Of a DNA stretch of 64,000 bases, positions 35,746-44,320 are shown in pieces (position 1 is the stretch's first letter; the number at the start of each line of letters is the position of its first letter). Made by a program: the position numbers and the translations under genes. Source of the stretch: Bacillota bacterium (lineage in GTDB: Bacteria > Bacillota > Clostridia > Acetivibrionales > DTU013); NCBI GenBank assembly GCA_023411715.1, contig JAEYOM010000112.1:56567-120566 (forward strand), read 5' to 3'. The notes beneath the pieces were generated by a model, which saw nothing but the letters and a program-made list of their open reading frames with translations, did not search any database and was not told where the DNA came from.

Positions 35746-36060
35746 GTGCACGAACACCGACACCCCCAGCGTAATGGTAGTCGTACCAGACCCTACGATA
35801 CCAGGTTGGGAAGCATCGAACTACAAATACCAAAGCTCAGACTTGTTATCAGTGATGCCCATGAAGGCCTTAAAGGAGCTATTAACGAGGTTCTTGGAGG
35901 TTGTGCCTGGCAGAGGTGCAGGGTTCATTTTATGCGGAATGTATTATGCCAGGTGCCCCGAAAGCAACAGGGTATGGTGTCAGCTATTGTCAGGACGGTA
36001 TTCGCTGCTCCAGATCAGCAAACTGCAAAGGATCAGCTTCATGCTGTGGTTTTACAGTTA
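35746..36060 (+). mobile_element. IS256 family transposase remnant
   Basis: QRNGSRTRPYDTRLGSIELQIPKLR is joined in frame to LVISDAHEGLKGAINEVLGGCAWQRCRVHFMRN, then KDQLHAVV. Both parts are typical of IS256-type (Mutator-like) transposases, but about 60-70 residues that should lie between them are missing. The C-terminal third is replaced at about 36060 by unrelated sequence. Start, ends and most catalytic residues are lost. Confidence 0.8.
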
Positions 36061-36252
36061 AGAGCCCGAGGTCTGCGACGCAATGTGGGCGACCGCCGAC
36101 AAAATCCGTGCCAAGCCCGGTTCCAATGTTTCATCTTTTTCTTTGGGAGAGAAAAGGTCCTCCAGCATTTTTTTATTTTCTTCAATATATTCGAAAACAC
36201 TGTTAATACCTAAAAAAGATAATGAATTTTCAAAATCAAATTGAAGCATCAT
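36058..36252 (-). pseudogene. Unrecognised gene start cut by the IS256 remnant
   Basis: AAGGAGGGG just before tandem ATG codons (36252, 36249) and a coherent acidic 64-residue frame (LQFDFENSLSFLGINSVFEYIEENKKML) suggest a real gene start. The frame stops at 36058, exactly where the IS256 similarity on the other strand ends, so the rest was probably removed. No family recognised. Confidence 0.4.
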
Positions 36253-36291
36253 ACCCCTCCTTGTTTCACAGAATAAAATTACTGATTTCAA

Positions 36292-36824
36292 TTATTATAG
36301 GGATTTTGACTGGAAGTATAACAGTATGATTTTTTTTACCACCTTAATTTTTGAATAATAATTGCATAATTGCAAGAAATGTACCCAGAGGCCTTTCCAG
36401 GCCGTTGAAAAAGACAAGTCTTAATGATGCGTTTTTATCCTATACGGGAAAAAATCTACGCGATTAGGAATGGGAGAACTTATTCATCATAATATTATTA
36501 TATTCCTTATTGCCCTCTCATCATTGAAGCGTTTGATTTCTAACAATCCTGTATTCATAACCCTTCCACACTCTCAATCCGCGACGGATTCAACGTGCCT
36601 TGAGAAGATTTGTAGAGTATGAAAAACCATAAGGTCATTAGGCCTTATAGTTTTCCATTTTTGTGTCATTAGTACAAAATAGATGCACCCTGTTTTGGGC
36701 TTAAATCAAGGCTTTAAGGCAAAAACACGACACACCTGAGTCGCTGTTTCTAAAATTGAGTATACCATCTATATGTTCACAGTTCATGAGGTGAACCGCC
36801 AGAAACCACTGGCGGTTTTCCCTC
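36292..36824. other. Non-coding gap with dispersed hairpin element, copy 3
   Basis: This 533-bp stretch holds no protein-like frame. AAACCATAAGG (36624-36634) pairs with CCTTATAGTTT (36643-36653) with one mismatch, and its flanks GTATGAAAAA and TACAAAATAGATGCACC resemble those of the element at 32859. It lies just beyond the 3' end of the recombinase relic. Confidence 0.5.
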
Positions 36825-37312
36825 TCATTCACCCGGCAGTGCCTGTTCTATTTCCGTATTGCCCTTAAAGGTAATCCGGATGCGGTCGGCGGATAAAACC
36901 ATGACCTTGTCGATGATGGCCTTGACCACATCCTCCCGGTATTCTTTCAGGCTGAGATCGGTGTTTTCCATCATGTAAAGTAATTCATGAATTCTGGCTT
37001 GTGTATTTTGGGCGAGCATGGTCTGCTCTTGGTGTTCGCCAAGCTGCCCCTGCAGTGCCTTTATCTCCGCTGCGATTTCCTCAAACTTGGCATCGAAGAT
37101 GTCCGGCTGAACACGGACAATGAGGTAATCGATGTTAACACCGTCCTCCCGGAAGCGTTCCAGTGACAGCTCGTTCTGGTGGATCAGCTTGTTCTGATAG
37201 CGTTCTGCTTCACGCTCTTTATGCTAGCACGATAGACAGCCTCGCTGACCTCTACATGCTGCCGTTTTATAACAATGGTATATTTTTTGTTCTCTGACAT
37301 ATGCTTGTCCTC
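36825..37312 (-). pseudogene. Chimeric relic: sigma-like mobile-element protein fused to serine-recombinase tail
   Basis: From ATG 37312 the frame begins MSENKKYTIVIKRQHVEVSEAVYRA, resembling small sigma-like regulators of Tn916/Tn1549-type elements. A frameshift at about 37235 follows; then HKEREAERYQNKL ... NIDYLIVRVQPD continues that protein and runs in frame into FDAKFEEIAAEIKALQGQL ... DRIRITFKGNTEIEQALPG, the C-terminal (DUF4368-like) end of a large serine recombinase. A deletion seems to have joined two genes of an integrative element. An imperfect hairpin (37391-37432) lies upstream. Confidence 0.6.
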
Positions 37313-37609
37313 CAAATTTTCAAAATGTGTTTGAAAACGAAGGACAAGAGGCGGTGACCGGCAACGGGGAATGATTCTATATATCAAAAAAAGAGCATAC
37401 CTACGGACAGAAGCATCCGTTGGTACGCTCTTATATGTTATTTCATGTTTTACCCGCTCTGGCAGTTCGTGTATATGGGCATGGTTATCCACTGGGGAAC
37501 GTAGGCTCTTTTTGAGAAATCACCTATGTAAGCATCCGTTATGAAGATAGCCTAATGTCGCTGCAGCAAATGCGCAGCGGTGTAGTCTGTAGAGACCAAC
37601 ACATAAAAC

Positions 37610-37640
37610 AACCCTCCAAATTTCACGGGTTTGGAGGGTT
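37610..37640. terminator. Inverted repeat near the end of the ABC module
   Basis: AACCCTCCAAA (37610-37620) and TTTGGAGGGTT (37630-37640) form a perfect 11-bp stem with a 9-nt loop. It lies about 100 bp beyond the permease stop. A second GC-rich hairpin (GCCCC...GGGGC, about 37667-37706) is closer to the stop and is an alternative terminator. Confidence 0.45.
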
Positions 37641-37743
37641 ATGTAGTATATTTAGGCATAGAGAAAGCCCCGCCAAACAACGTTTTTTTATTACCGTTGG
37701 GGCGGTTATCATTACATTTTTGTTTGGCATATAAAACTATTTG

Positions 37744-38505
37744 CTACAACTGCTTTTTATTGAATGTGACTATAGACATCATCAATAATGCAACCGACAT
37801 GACGACCGAAACAATAAGTGGTATCGTGAAATAGGAAATTGCCACCGCACCGGAAAGCAGATCAATATTCTTTGACACTAAAATGACCGGGCTAAACCCT
37901 GCGGTCAACTCTATCTGTTCCAACAATCCCATAATTACTGTTACTACCAACAAAAAGAGAATACTGGTAAACGCCTGCCGGAACAACACACAGCCAAACA
38001 TAAGGATACATAGATACATTAACCCTGCAATCCATAGAGAAAAGGCTGCAAAAAAGACATTCGGCAGGGAAGCGCCAGGCCATAGATAGGCCGTATAACC
38101 ATAGGTAATACCAAAGGATAGCCAATAACTAACGGTTAAAATGATTGCAGCAGTGAAAAATTTTGACAGAACTACAGCAGGGCGTGACAATCCTTTTGTC
38201 AACATGATGGTGAGCGTGCCTTTGGCATATTCACCCGACAAACAACTGCTGAAAAGAATGATTGTCAAACTAAAGCCAAGTGACGAAACATTTTTATAAA
38301 ACTGCATCCACGAATCTAATGCGGTAGGATTTTCAAATGCTTCTGTAAGATTCGGCATAAGGGCTTCCATAAGCTGCGGTGTGAATTTTGCGAGCAATGG
38401 ACTCATCAAACCAAATATTAAGAAAATGGCGAGCATCATAAGCAGTCTGTAGTTCCGAGTATTTTCTGTAAGTTCCTTTTTTAAAAATGCAATAAATCCT
38501 CTCAC
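37744..38505 (-). CDS. ABC-2 type exporter permease
   Basis: A 253-aa ABC-2 permease with six hydrophobic segments, including SGEYAKGTLTIMLTKGLSRPAVVLSKF after TM2. The start is a GTG at 38505 within GGTAATGTGAG: it overlaps the ATPase stop by four bases and gives the family-like opening VRGFIAFLKKEL. An in-frame ATG upstream (38568) lies inside the ATPase gene and is unlikely. Pairs with the ATPase next door; substrate unknown, with lantibiotic/bacitracin-type immunity exporters as the nearest analogues. Confidence 0.87.
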   Translation of the reverse strand: MRGFIAFLKKELTENTRNYRLLMMLAIFLIFGLMSPLLAKFTPQLMEALMPNLTEAFENPTALDSWMQFYKNVSSLGFSLTIILFSSCLSGEYAKGTLTIMLTKGLSRPAVVLSKFFTAAIILTVSYWLSFGITYGYTAYLWPGASLPNVFFAAFSLWIAGLMYLCILMFGCVLFRQAFTSILFLLVVTVIMGLLEQIELTAGFSPVILVSKNIDLLSGAVAISYFTIPLIVSVVMSVALLMMSIVTFNKKQL

Positions 38506-39422
38506 ATTACCACCTCCAAGAACAGGTTTTCGAGGGACGACTCCATAATTTCCATTTTTGATGGACACAAGCCGGTTTCTGCAAGGGCAGAAATAACGAC
38601 ACGTTGAATATGGACGATGTCTTTACCCTGCAAAATTATTTCTGTCTCACTTTCTTCCATATGAGGAATCAATGACTTTATTTTCGCACAAGCCTTAAAC
38701 TGACTAATTTCTGATTTTTGGAAAAACTCCAGCAAAAGGCGGTCTTTACCGTGCATGGTTTTAATCTCAGAAAGTGTCCCGCTGATAGCGATGTTGCCAT
38801 TGTGCAGCACTGCGACACGGTCACAAATGCGCTCTACATCCGATAAAATATGCGTTGAAAAAATTACAGTCGTTGTACCTTTGATTTTTTGAAGAATATC
38901 AAGTATTTCTTTTCGCCCGACAGGATCGAGGGCGCTTGTGGGTTCATCACAAATAAGTAGCTTGGGACGTGACAACAAGGCTTGCGCAATTCCAAGCCGT
39001 TGTTTCATGCCGCGGGAAAAGCCACCGATGCGTTTTTTTACACCATTAAGCCCCACAAGGGATAAAAGTTCATCGATTCGGACTCTGATTTCTGATTTGG
39101 ACAGCCCTGCAATTTCGCCGCAAAGAGCAAGATATTCCATCGGTTTCATATAATTATAAAATTCGGGTACATCAGGTAAATACCCAATATAACGATTGGT
39201 TTTTGTCTGTCCGTAACTCACGGTTTCACCACAAACTCTAATCTCTCCATGATCAGCTTCCAGTAAGCCCAACGCCATTTTCATGGTTGTTGTTTTACCC
39301 GCGCCATTTTGTCCGATAAATCCTAAAACAGTACCTTCCGGCACAGAAAGATCAAGATTATCTATGACTTTTTGAGTACCAAAACTTTTTGATAATCCTT
39401 TTATGGAAAGTACATCCTTCAT
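38502..39422 (-). CDS. ABC exporter ATP-binding protein
   Basis: A 306-aa ATPase with Walker A GQNGAGKTTTMK (about residues 37-48), signature FSRGMKQRLGIAQ, Walker B LLICDEPTSALD, and the switch His in FSTHILSDVE. The C-terminal 80 residues are the regulatory extension common in BcrA-type ATPases. The start overlaps the PLDc_N gene stop (ATGA) and the end overlaps the permease start, so three genes are translationally coupled. Confidence 0.93.
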   Translation of the reverse strand: MKDVLSIKGLSKSFGTQKVIDNLDLSVPEGTVLGFIGQNGAGKTTTMKMALGLLEADHGEIRVCGETVSYGQTKTNRYIGYLPDVPEFYNYMKPMEYLALCGEIAGLSKSEIRVRIDELLSLVGLNGVKKRIGGFSRGMKQRLGIAQALLSRPKLLICDEPTSALDPVGRKEILDILQKIKGTTTVIFSTHILSDVERICDRVAVLHNGNIAISGTLSEIKTMHGKDRLLLEFFQKSEISQFKACAKIKSLIPHMEESETEIILQGKDIVHIQRVVISALAETGLCPSKMEIMESSLENLFLEVVM

Positions 39423-39622
39423 TGTTCTTCCCCCCTTCCAAAGGCAAAATAGATAATTGGGCCGAAAATATTAACGAGCATTACAACGAACGCCCACATA
39501 ATTTTATTGCCAAAACGGTAATGTGGGTGCCTCAACACATGAATGAGAGCTATCAAGCCAAAAGCGACTTGAACAACAATAAGCGGAATTAAGATTGGCA
39601 AATTATCCAATAGAATATCCAT
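39419..39622 (-). CDS. PLDc_N domain small membrane protein
   Basis: A 67-aa protein with two transmembrane helices matching the PLDc_N (phospholipase D N-terminal-like) domain: VVQVAFGLIALIHVLRHPHYRFGNKIMWAFVVMLVNIFGPIIYFAFGR. This domain frequently precedes BcrA-type ABC genes in Firmicutes, where its role is unknown. AAGGAGG lies before the ATG. Overlaps the ATPase start. Confidence 0.88.
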   Translation of the reverse strand: MDILLDNLPILIPLIVVQVAFGLIALIHVLRHPHYRFGNKIMWAFVVMLVNIFGPIIYFAFGRGEEQ

Positions 39623-39673
39623 TAAATAAACCTCCTTACAGTTTTATAGTGTTTTTTGATTTGGGATTTGCTA

Positions 39674-40233
39674 TCAACGTAGCATTGATTCATATTCTTT
39701 GATCATATTGTTCACACTTTGCACACTCTCAGGATCTAAGCCGGAAGTAGGTTCATCCAAAAATAATATTTTGGGTGTATGGATCATTGCCCTCGCCAAC
39801 GAAAGGCGTTGGCGCATACCGGTAGAATATGTGGTGAGCTTTTTGTCTTTGGTGGCAGTAAGACCAATCGCTCTAGCAACGTGAGCGCTTGCTTACGGCT
39901 TTCTTCTTTTGAAATTCCATATAGCGCCCCATAGAATACAAGGTTTTCCTGTCCTGTCAGATTCCCATACATTTGCGCATGCTCCGTAACCACGCCGGAG
40001 ATAGCATGAACTTTCTCTGGACTGGTCGAAGGATCTATGCCAAAAACATGGCAGGAGCCCTCTGATGGAGATATCATTCCATTTAAAAGTTTAACCGAGG
40101 TAGTCTTACCGGCCCCATTGGGTCCCAAAAACCCGAATACTTCACCTTGGTCTAGTTCAAAGCTGGCATTGTCCAAAGCCTTTTTTTCGCCAGAATATAC
40201 TTTAGTAAGTCTATCTGCAATAATTGCCTTCAT
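39674..40233 (-). pseudogene. ABC ATP-binding protein, frameshifted and 3'-truncated
   Basis: The first 110 residues (KVYSGEKKALDNASF, Walker A GPNGAGKTTS) are in one frame. After ALTLLERL near 39870 the continuation GLTATKDKKLTTYSTGMRQRLSLARAM, Walker B ILFLDEPTSGLD and NNMIKEYESMLR lies in another. A stop at 39674 then ends the protein about 80 residues short, without the switch His. It still lies at the promoter-proximal position of the module, so it may keep only its upstream regulatory region. Confidence 0.8.
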
Positions 40234-40288
40234 ACGTTTTCCTCCTTTTCACTAAGAAAATTAATTATATCCGATGACAACCCAAATA

Positions 40289-40326
40289 TTATCATCATGA
40301 TCATATTATCATAATGATAATATGAT
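40289..40326. promoter_or_regulatory. Operator upstream of the ABC module
   Basis: ATCATATTATCA (40300-40311), TAA, TGATAATATGAT (40315-40326) is a perfect 27-bp dyad with core TTATCA-N3-TGATAA. A second, imperfect copy (TTATCA-TCA-TGATCA, 40289-40303) adjoins it. The same core occurs before the regulator gene at 40953, so the regulator at 40380 is the natural ligand. Confidence 0.75.
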
Positions 40327-40379
40327 GTCAAGGAAAAGCTCCCCTAGCTAAATATGCACTAAGAGGAGCTTTAAAAGAA

Positions 40380-40922
40380 CTATTTACTATAATTTTCAGG
40401 TGGTGAAACAATCAAGCCCAAAGTTCGTAATTTTCTGTCTGGCGTGGGCTGATTCTTATAAAGGCGCTGATTGATTTCTGCGTATTCAGCCATTGCGGAT
40501 GCCAATTCTTCATCATTCGCATAGATAGGCGTAAGAAAAAAACCAGACCGATCTTTTGAAATATTGATGTCCGGATTCTTGCAATATTCTTGAAACTGCT
40601 CGATAAAGCCAAACACATACTGCATAAACATTTGCATATAAGCATTCCCTGCGTTTTCACCGGCTAGCTCCTGCCCGATTGATTTTAATTCAACAGCAAC
40701 TGCATAAGTTTTTTCCATTGTGCCTCTTACTTGATTTTCTTCAACTACTTTCAAAACGCCGTCATTTGTCATACGTTTCAAGTAGCGGTACAGGGTTGCC
40801 TGTGGAATATCGTTATATATTTCTGCAAGTTGTTTAGCAGTTGATTTTCCGGCAGAATATACTTCTAATAACAGTTTGCATTTTATTGGATGTGTAAAGC
40901 AATCCATAACTTTTTGTTCCAT
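40380..40922 (-). CDS. Winged-helix (ArsR/HTH_20-like) transcriptional regulator
   Basis: A 180-aa regulator. The N-terminal winged helix (THPIKCKLLLEVYSAGKSTAKQLAEIYNDIPQATLYRYLKRMTNDGVLKV) resembles ArsR/PadR-like proteins, and the C-terminal 90 residues form a helical domain probably used for dimerisation or ligand binding. GGAGGG precedes the ATG. A TTATCA-N3-TGATAA site lies 31 bp before its own start and another before the ABC module, which suggests autoregulated control of the exporter. Confidence 0.82.
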   Translation of the reverse strand: MEQKVMDCFTHPIKCKLLLEVYSAGKSTAKQLAEIYNDIPQATLYRYLKRMTNDGVLKVVEENQVRGTMEKTYAVAVELKSIGQELAGENAGNAYMQMFMQYVFGFIEQFQEYCKNPDINISKDRSGFFLTPIYANDEELASAMAEYAEINQRLYKNQPTPDRKLRTLGLIVSPPENYSK

Positions 40923-40952
40923 GATGTTCCCTCCTAATAGCTTATGAAAATA

Positions 40953-40967
40953 TTATCACTTTGATAA
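40953..40967. promoter_or_regulatory. Autoregulatory operator of the winged-helix regulator
   Basis: TTATCA-CTT-TGATAA is a perfect dyad with the same half-sites and spacing as the core of the operator at 40306-40320. It lies where the promoter of the regulator gene is expected. Confidence 0.7.
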
Positions 40968-41170
40968 CAAAAAGTCAAATCACTATGTACTTTCGTTGCG
41001 ATTTAAGTGATAGATGGGAATTTAATTTATAGGTTTACATTAAGTTAATGGTGCTGCAACTTTATTGCTAAAAAAGCTATATTTATAACTAGTTCGTATT
41101 TTAGACGAAATTATAAAACGTTCCACTTTCTCCACCCGAACTGTAAAATAGCATAGGAGGTGAACAGAGA

Positions 41171-41337
41171 GTGGAGGTTATTCTAGATAATTTAGGAACA
41201 ACGATCAAACACGCCGATTATCAGCCAATCTAACACAAGATGATCTTGCCGAACAGGTTGGCATAACGGGTCGATACATAATGGCACTCGAGAATGAGCA
41301 TAAGCAACCCAGCTTTGCAAGATTATTCTTATACTGA
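41171..41337 (+). pseudogene. Xre-type HTH regulator relic of a mobile element
   Basis: AGGAGGTGA before a GTG at 41171 marks a gene start. VEVILDNLGTTIKHA is followed, after a one-base loss near 41217, by RLSANLTQDDLAEQVGITGRYIMALENEHKQPSFARLF in another frame, a clear Cro/C1-type HTH. It ends at 41337, where it meets the truncated end of the relaxase gene on the other strand. Such small HTH genes are common in Tn1549-like elements. Confidence 0.65.
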
Positions 41338-42942
41338 ACATTCCGGCAGTGAGTATTGGGCATACTTATGATTTTTCTCTACCGCCTCCCGAAACCATGA
41401 AGCTGCCTGTCCGTAGTCCTGCCCTGTACCAAGACCGGCGGCGTACATCTTTCCGATGCGGTATTCCAAATAGGGCTTCACTTTTTCTTCCTCTGCAGAT
41501 AAAAAGGCAGCCAGTGCTTTTTCATACCATGCGTGTACGGCCTGCAGATCAATCTCACGACCCATGCCATCTGCAAACATCTTGCCGAGGTCATGCATGG
41601 CAAGAGCATTGCCGGATTCCGCTTCCAGCAGAAACAGGCAGTATGCCTTATCAAAATCCTGCGGTATATCCTCACTGCTGTAGAGATATTTTCTTGCCAA
41701 CTTGTACTGCTGGCTCCACTCCGCACGAAAGCCCACATCGGCAGGCTCCATAAATGTTTCATCTGATTCATCCGCAGGCTCCGGCGGCTCCGGTTCCGAT
41801 GCGGCCTCATCCTCAAATAAAACATGGTGACCACCCAGCTTTAACGCTTCGGCAATCACCATATTTTTAGTACTCTTAAATTGTTTCTGCCAGGAGAGAG
41901 GAGGAAGGGGCGGCAGCTTATTGATATATGTTTTTAGGATTTCATTCTGCCAGTCATTCCATGCCCAGTACAGCTTATCAATCCGTTCCTCCTTGGCAAG
42001 CTCATCCACGATACGGTCAACAATAGCTTTCACATCAGCCTTGAGATATCCGTACACCTTTTTGCCGCCAGTGTTTTGAAGTCGTTTCGATACCAGCAGC
42101 AGATCCGCTTCGATGGCTTTGTTTTCACAGACGCGATCCTGCACCTGTGAAAACAGATCGCCCATCACCTCAGTGGCACCCTGCTTGAGCTGGCTGCGGG
42201 CTTCGTTCTGATGTTCATAAATGTGAGCGAAGTCCTGACGGAAGATATCGTGCGCCAGTTCCGAGCGCATGGCTTCAATAGCAGGCTCGGTAAGAAAACC
42301 GTCATTGCCCTTGGCAGAGTAGACCATGAGATGTACATGGGAATGGTGACTTTCATTGTGAAAGGCAGCGTACCAGCGGAGATTTTCGCTGTCAATTTTC
42401 ATATTCTTGCAGAGCATGGCTTTTTTACTGCGCAGTAAATCCTGCCACTGCTTTCCGCTGTCGTACCCAAGCCGTGCGGCATCCTCCCGGCGCAGGCTGA
42501 TGACATGAGTCCAGACAGCACCCTTGTGCTGGCACACATCCTCCTGCATCTGCGACAGCACCACCGGCACTCCCGCATCGGTAAACAGTCCATGCTCACC
42601 GATCCGTTCCACACGGGGGCGGCCTGCGATGTAATCCACATAGTTTTCACGCTTGCCGATGAGATTCAGGTTTTGTTCCAATGCCAGGGAGATGAATTCG
42701 GTAGCATTGCCGATGGTGGGGCTTTCGCAGTAGTCTGCATACTCCAGCATATCTTTGGCCGAGGGAATATCCCGGACAAGTTGATCGATGAGCTGCTGCT
42801 GTTTGACCGTAGCCGGAAGCAGCAGCTTGCTCTCGTCAATCTTCTCCACACCCTCACGGGTTCCGATGTACTTCACATAGTTTTCGAGTTGGGCTGGCGG
42901 TGCATCCCGCATATATTGCGAGGTGAATATAATTTTCGGCAT
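41329..42942 (-). CDS. MobP-type relaxase with Sel1-like repeats, C-terminally truncated
   Basis: A 537-aa relaxase of the MobP3/MobL-like group found in clostridial integrative and mobilisable elements. It nicks oriT and pilots the strand. The His motif HNESHHSHVHLMVYS (about residues 195-209) holds the metal-binding triad. After an acidic linker (about 385-405), two Sel1-like repeats follow (SGNALAMHDLGKMFADGMG, YLEYRIGKMYAAGLG). The third stops at YAQYSLPECSV, so the C-terminus is lost at the junction with the HTH relic. AAAGGAGG precedes the ATG. The 3' end of a group II intron lies 24 bp upstream. Confidence 0.82.
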   Translation of the reverse strand: MPKIIFTSQYMRDAPPAQLENYVKYIGTREGVEKIDESKLLLPATVKQQQLIDQLVRDIPSAKDMLEYADYCESPTIGNATEFISLALEQNLNLIGKRENYVDYIAGRPRVERIGEHGLFTDAGVPVVLSQMQEDVCQHKGAVWTHVISLRREDAARLGYDSGKQWQDLLRSKKAMLCKNMKIDSENLRWYAAFHNESHHSHVHLMVYSAKGNDGFLTEPAIEAMRSELAHDIFRQDFAHIYEHQNEARSQLKQGATEVMGDLFSQVQDRVCENKAIEADLLLVSKRLQNTGGKKVYGYLKADVKAIVDRIVDELAKEERIDKLYWAWNDWQNEILKTYINKLPPLPPLSWQKQFKSTKNMVIAEALKLGGHHVLFEDEAASEPEPPEPADESDETFMEPADVGFRAEWSQQYKLARKYLYSSEDIPQDFDKAYCLFLLEAESGNALAMHDLGKMFADGMGREIDLQAVHAWYEKALAAFLSAEEEKVKPYLEYRIGKMYAAGLGTGQDYGQAASWFREAVEKNHKYAQYSLPECSV

Positions 42943-42965
42943 GGCGGCCTCCTTTCTGTATTTTG

Positions 42966-43045
42966 GTAGAGTAGGTCGGTGGGAAAATTAATTCCCACCT
43001 TCCCCTGCATCAAACCGTGCATGCGGTTTTCTCGCACACGGCTTT
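42966..43045 (-). mobile_element. Group II intron 3' terminus (domains V and VI)
   Basis: Minus-strand 43045-43012 is a 34-nt domain V: AAAGCCGTGTGCG, GAAA loop, then CGCATGCACGGTTT. Domain VI follows (GGTGGGAA paired with TTCCCACC, then GACCTACTCTAC with an unpaired A), and the intron should end at about 42966. It lies directly after the reverse transcriptase relic, as expected, and immediately before the relaxase ribosome site, so the intron sits at the 5' edge of the relaxase gene. Confidence 0.78.
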
Positions 43046-43072
43046 CCGATATTCTTCTTCCTTCAGCATTCA

Positions 43073-44181
43073 TTAGCCAGCAAGTCTCTGCAATCCACTG
43101 TTATAGATTATTTCTTGAACCTTGGAGATACCGGAATAACGCCTTTTGTTCTGCGTTTTGTAGTTATCCCATAGTGTAAACTTCTTAATGATATACCAGT
43201 CAATCTTGTTAAGCTGTCTCCCTGCATTTTTAAGAGCATAGTAGTTTCGCATTCCAATGACCTTCGGATTCAGGATTTCAATCATTTTTGATACGTCCAA
43301 CAACAACGTTGACCTGCTGGCGAATACCCCTCTGATATTATCCCGCATTTTCCTCATAGCCTTCTTGCTTGGAAATTGGTGGGTTTCGCTGAATTTCTGA
43401 CCGGTTAACGTCTCTGATATCTTCCTTCTATGATGAAAGCCCAGAAAATCAAATCCTTCTTTCCCATCCCACATACTCACCAGCTTTGTCTTCTCCGGGT
43501 GCAGTTCCAGTTCCAGCCTGTTCATGATTGACTTTACCGCCTGCAAGGCATGTTCCGCATCTTTCTTTGTCCGACAAATTATCACGAAGTCATCGCAGTA
43601 TCTTATGAGTTTGCCAAGGTTTTTGTAGTGGTTTTCCCACTTGCAATCGAAGTAGTGGAGATAGATGTTTGCCAGCAATGGAGAGATTACACCGCCCTGT
43701 GGGCTTCCCAATTCGCTTTCTGTCAGTTCTCCGTTCTCCATTACCCCCGCTTTCAGCTATTTCCAAACCATCTTGAGGATTCTTCTGTCCAATATCCTTT
43801 GCTTCACCATGAGCATTAATTTCTCATGGTTGATGTTGTTGAAATATCCCTTGATATAGCATCGACCACCCACCAGCCTTTGTTTGCCGTATCCTTGCGG
43901 ATTCGGTCCAGCGCCTGGTGTGCATTCCTTTTGGGCCGAAACCCATAGGAACAATCCTTGAAGTCTGCTTCAAACAGCGGTTCTATCACTATCTTCACCG
44001 CCATTTGAACTACCCTGTCCTTGATGATTGGTATTCCCAGCGGTCTCTGTTCACCATTCCCTTTGGGGATGTACGTTCTCCTGACTGCCTTCGGATGATA
44101 TCTTCCTTCCATCAGTTCCTGCTGCGTTGAGTGCGTGGTGTTGATGTCAAGAGTAAAAGAGCAAATGTGTGAAAAGTACAA
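43073..44181 (-). pseudogene. ltrA: Group II intron reverse transcriptase/maturase, broken
   Basis: LtrA-like reverse transcriptase in pieces. From about 44145: QQELMEGRYHPKAVRRTYIPKGNGEQRPLGIP ... GFRPKRNAHQAL. A frameshift near 43850 follows, then YFNNINHEKLMLMVKQRI...KMVWK, an in-frame TAG at 43757 where Trp is expected (K-W-LKAGV), then SPQGGVISPLLANIYLHYFD and the catalytic YCDDF with the maturase (group II intron-type) C-terminus. About 60 N-terminal residues and the 5' ribozyme half are missing. Not functional for mobility. Confidence 0.88.
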
Positions 44182-44320
44182 TAAATAAAGGCCTTTCGAG
44201 GATTAAGGGTAAAAATCTGGTCCTACATCATTAAAAAAAATATTTTCGCTATACTATTGATATAATATACTTATTGAGATATGGTTAAAGCATTCAGTAC
44301 CAGTAAGGATCAACTATTTT

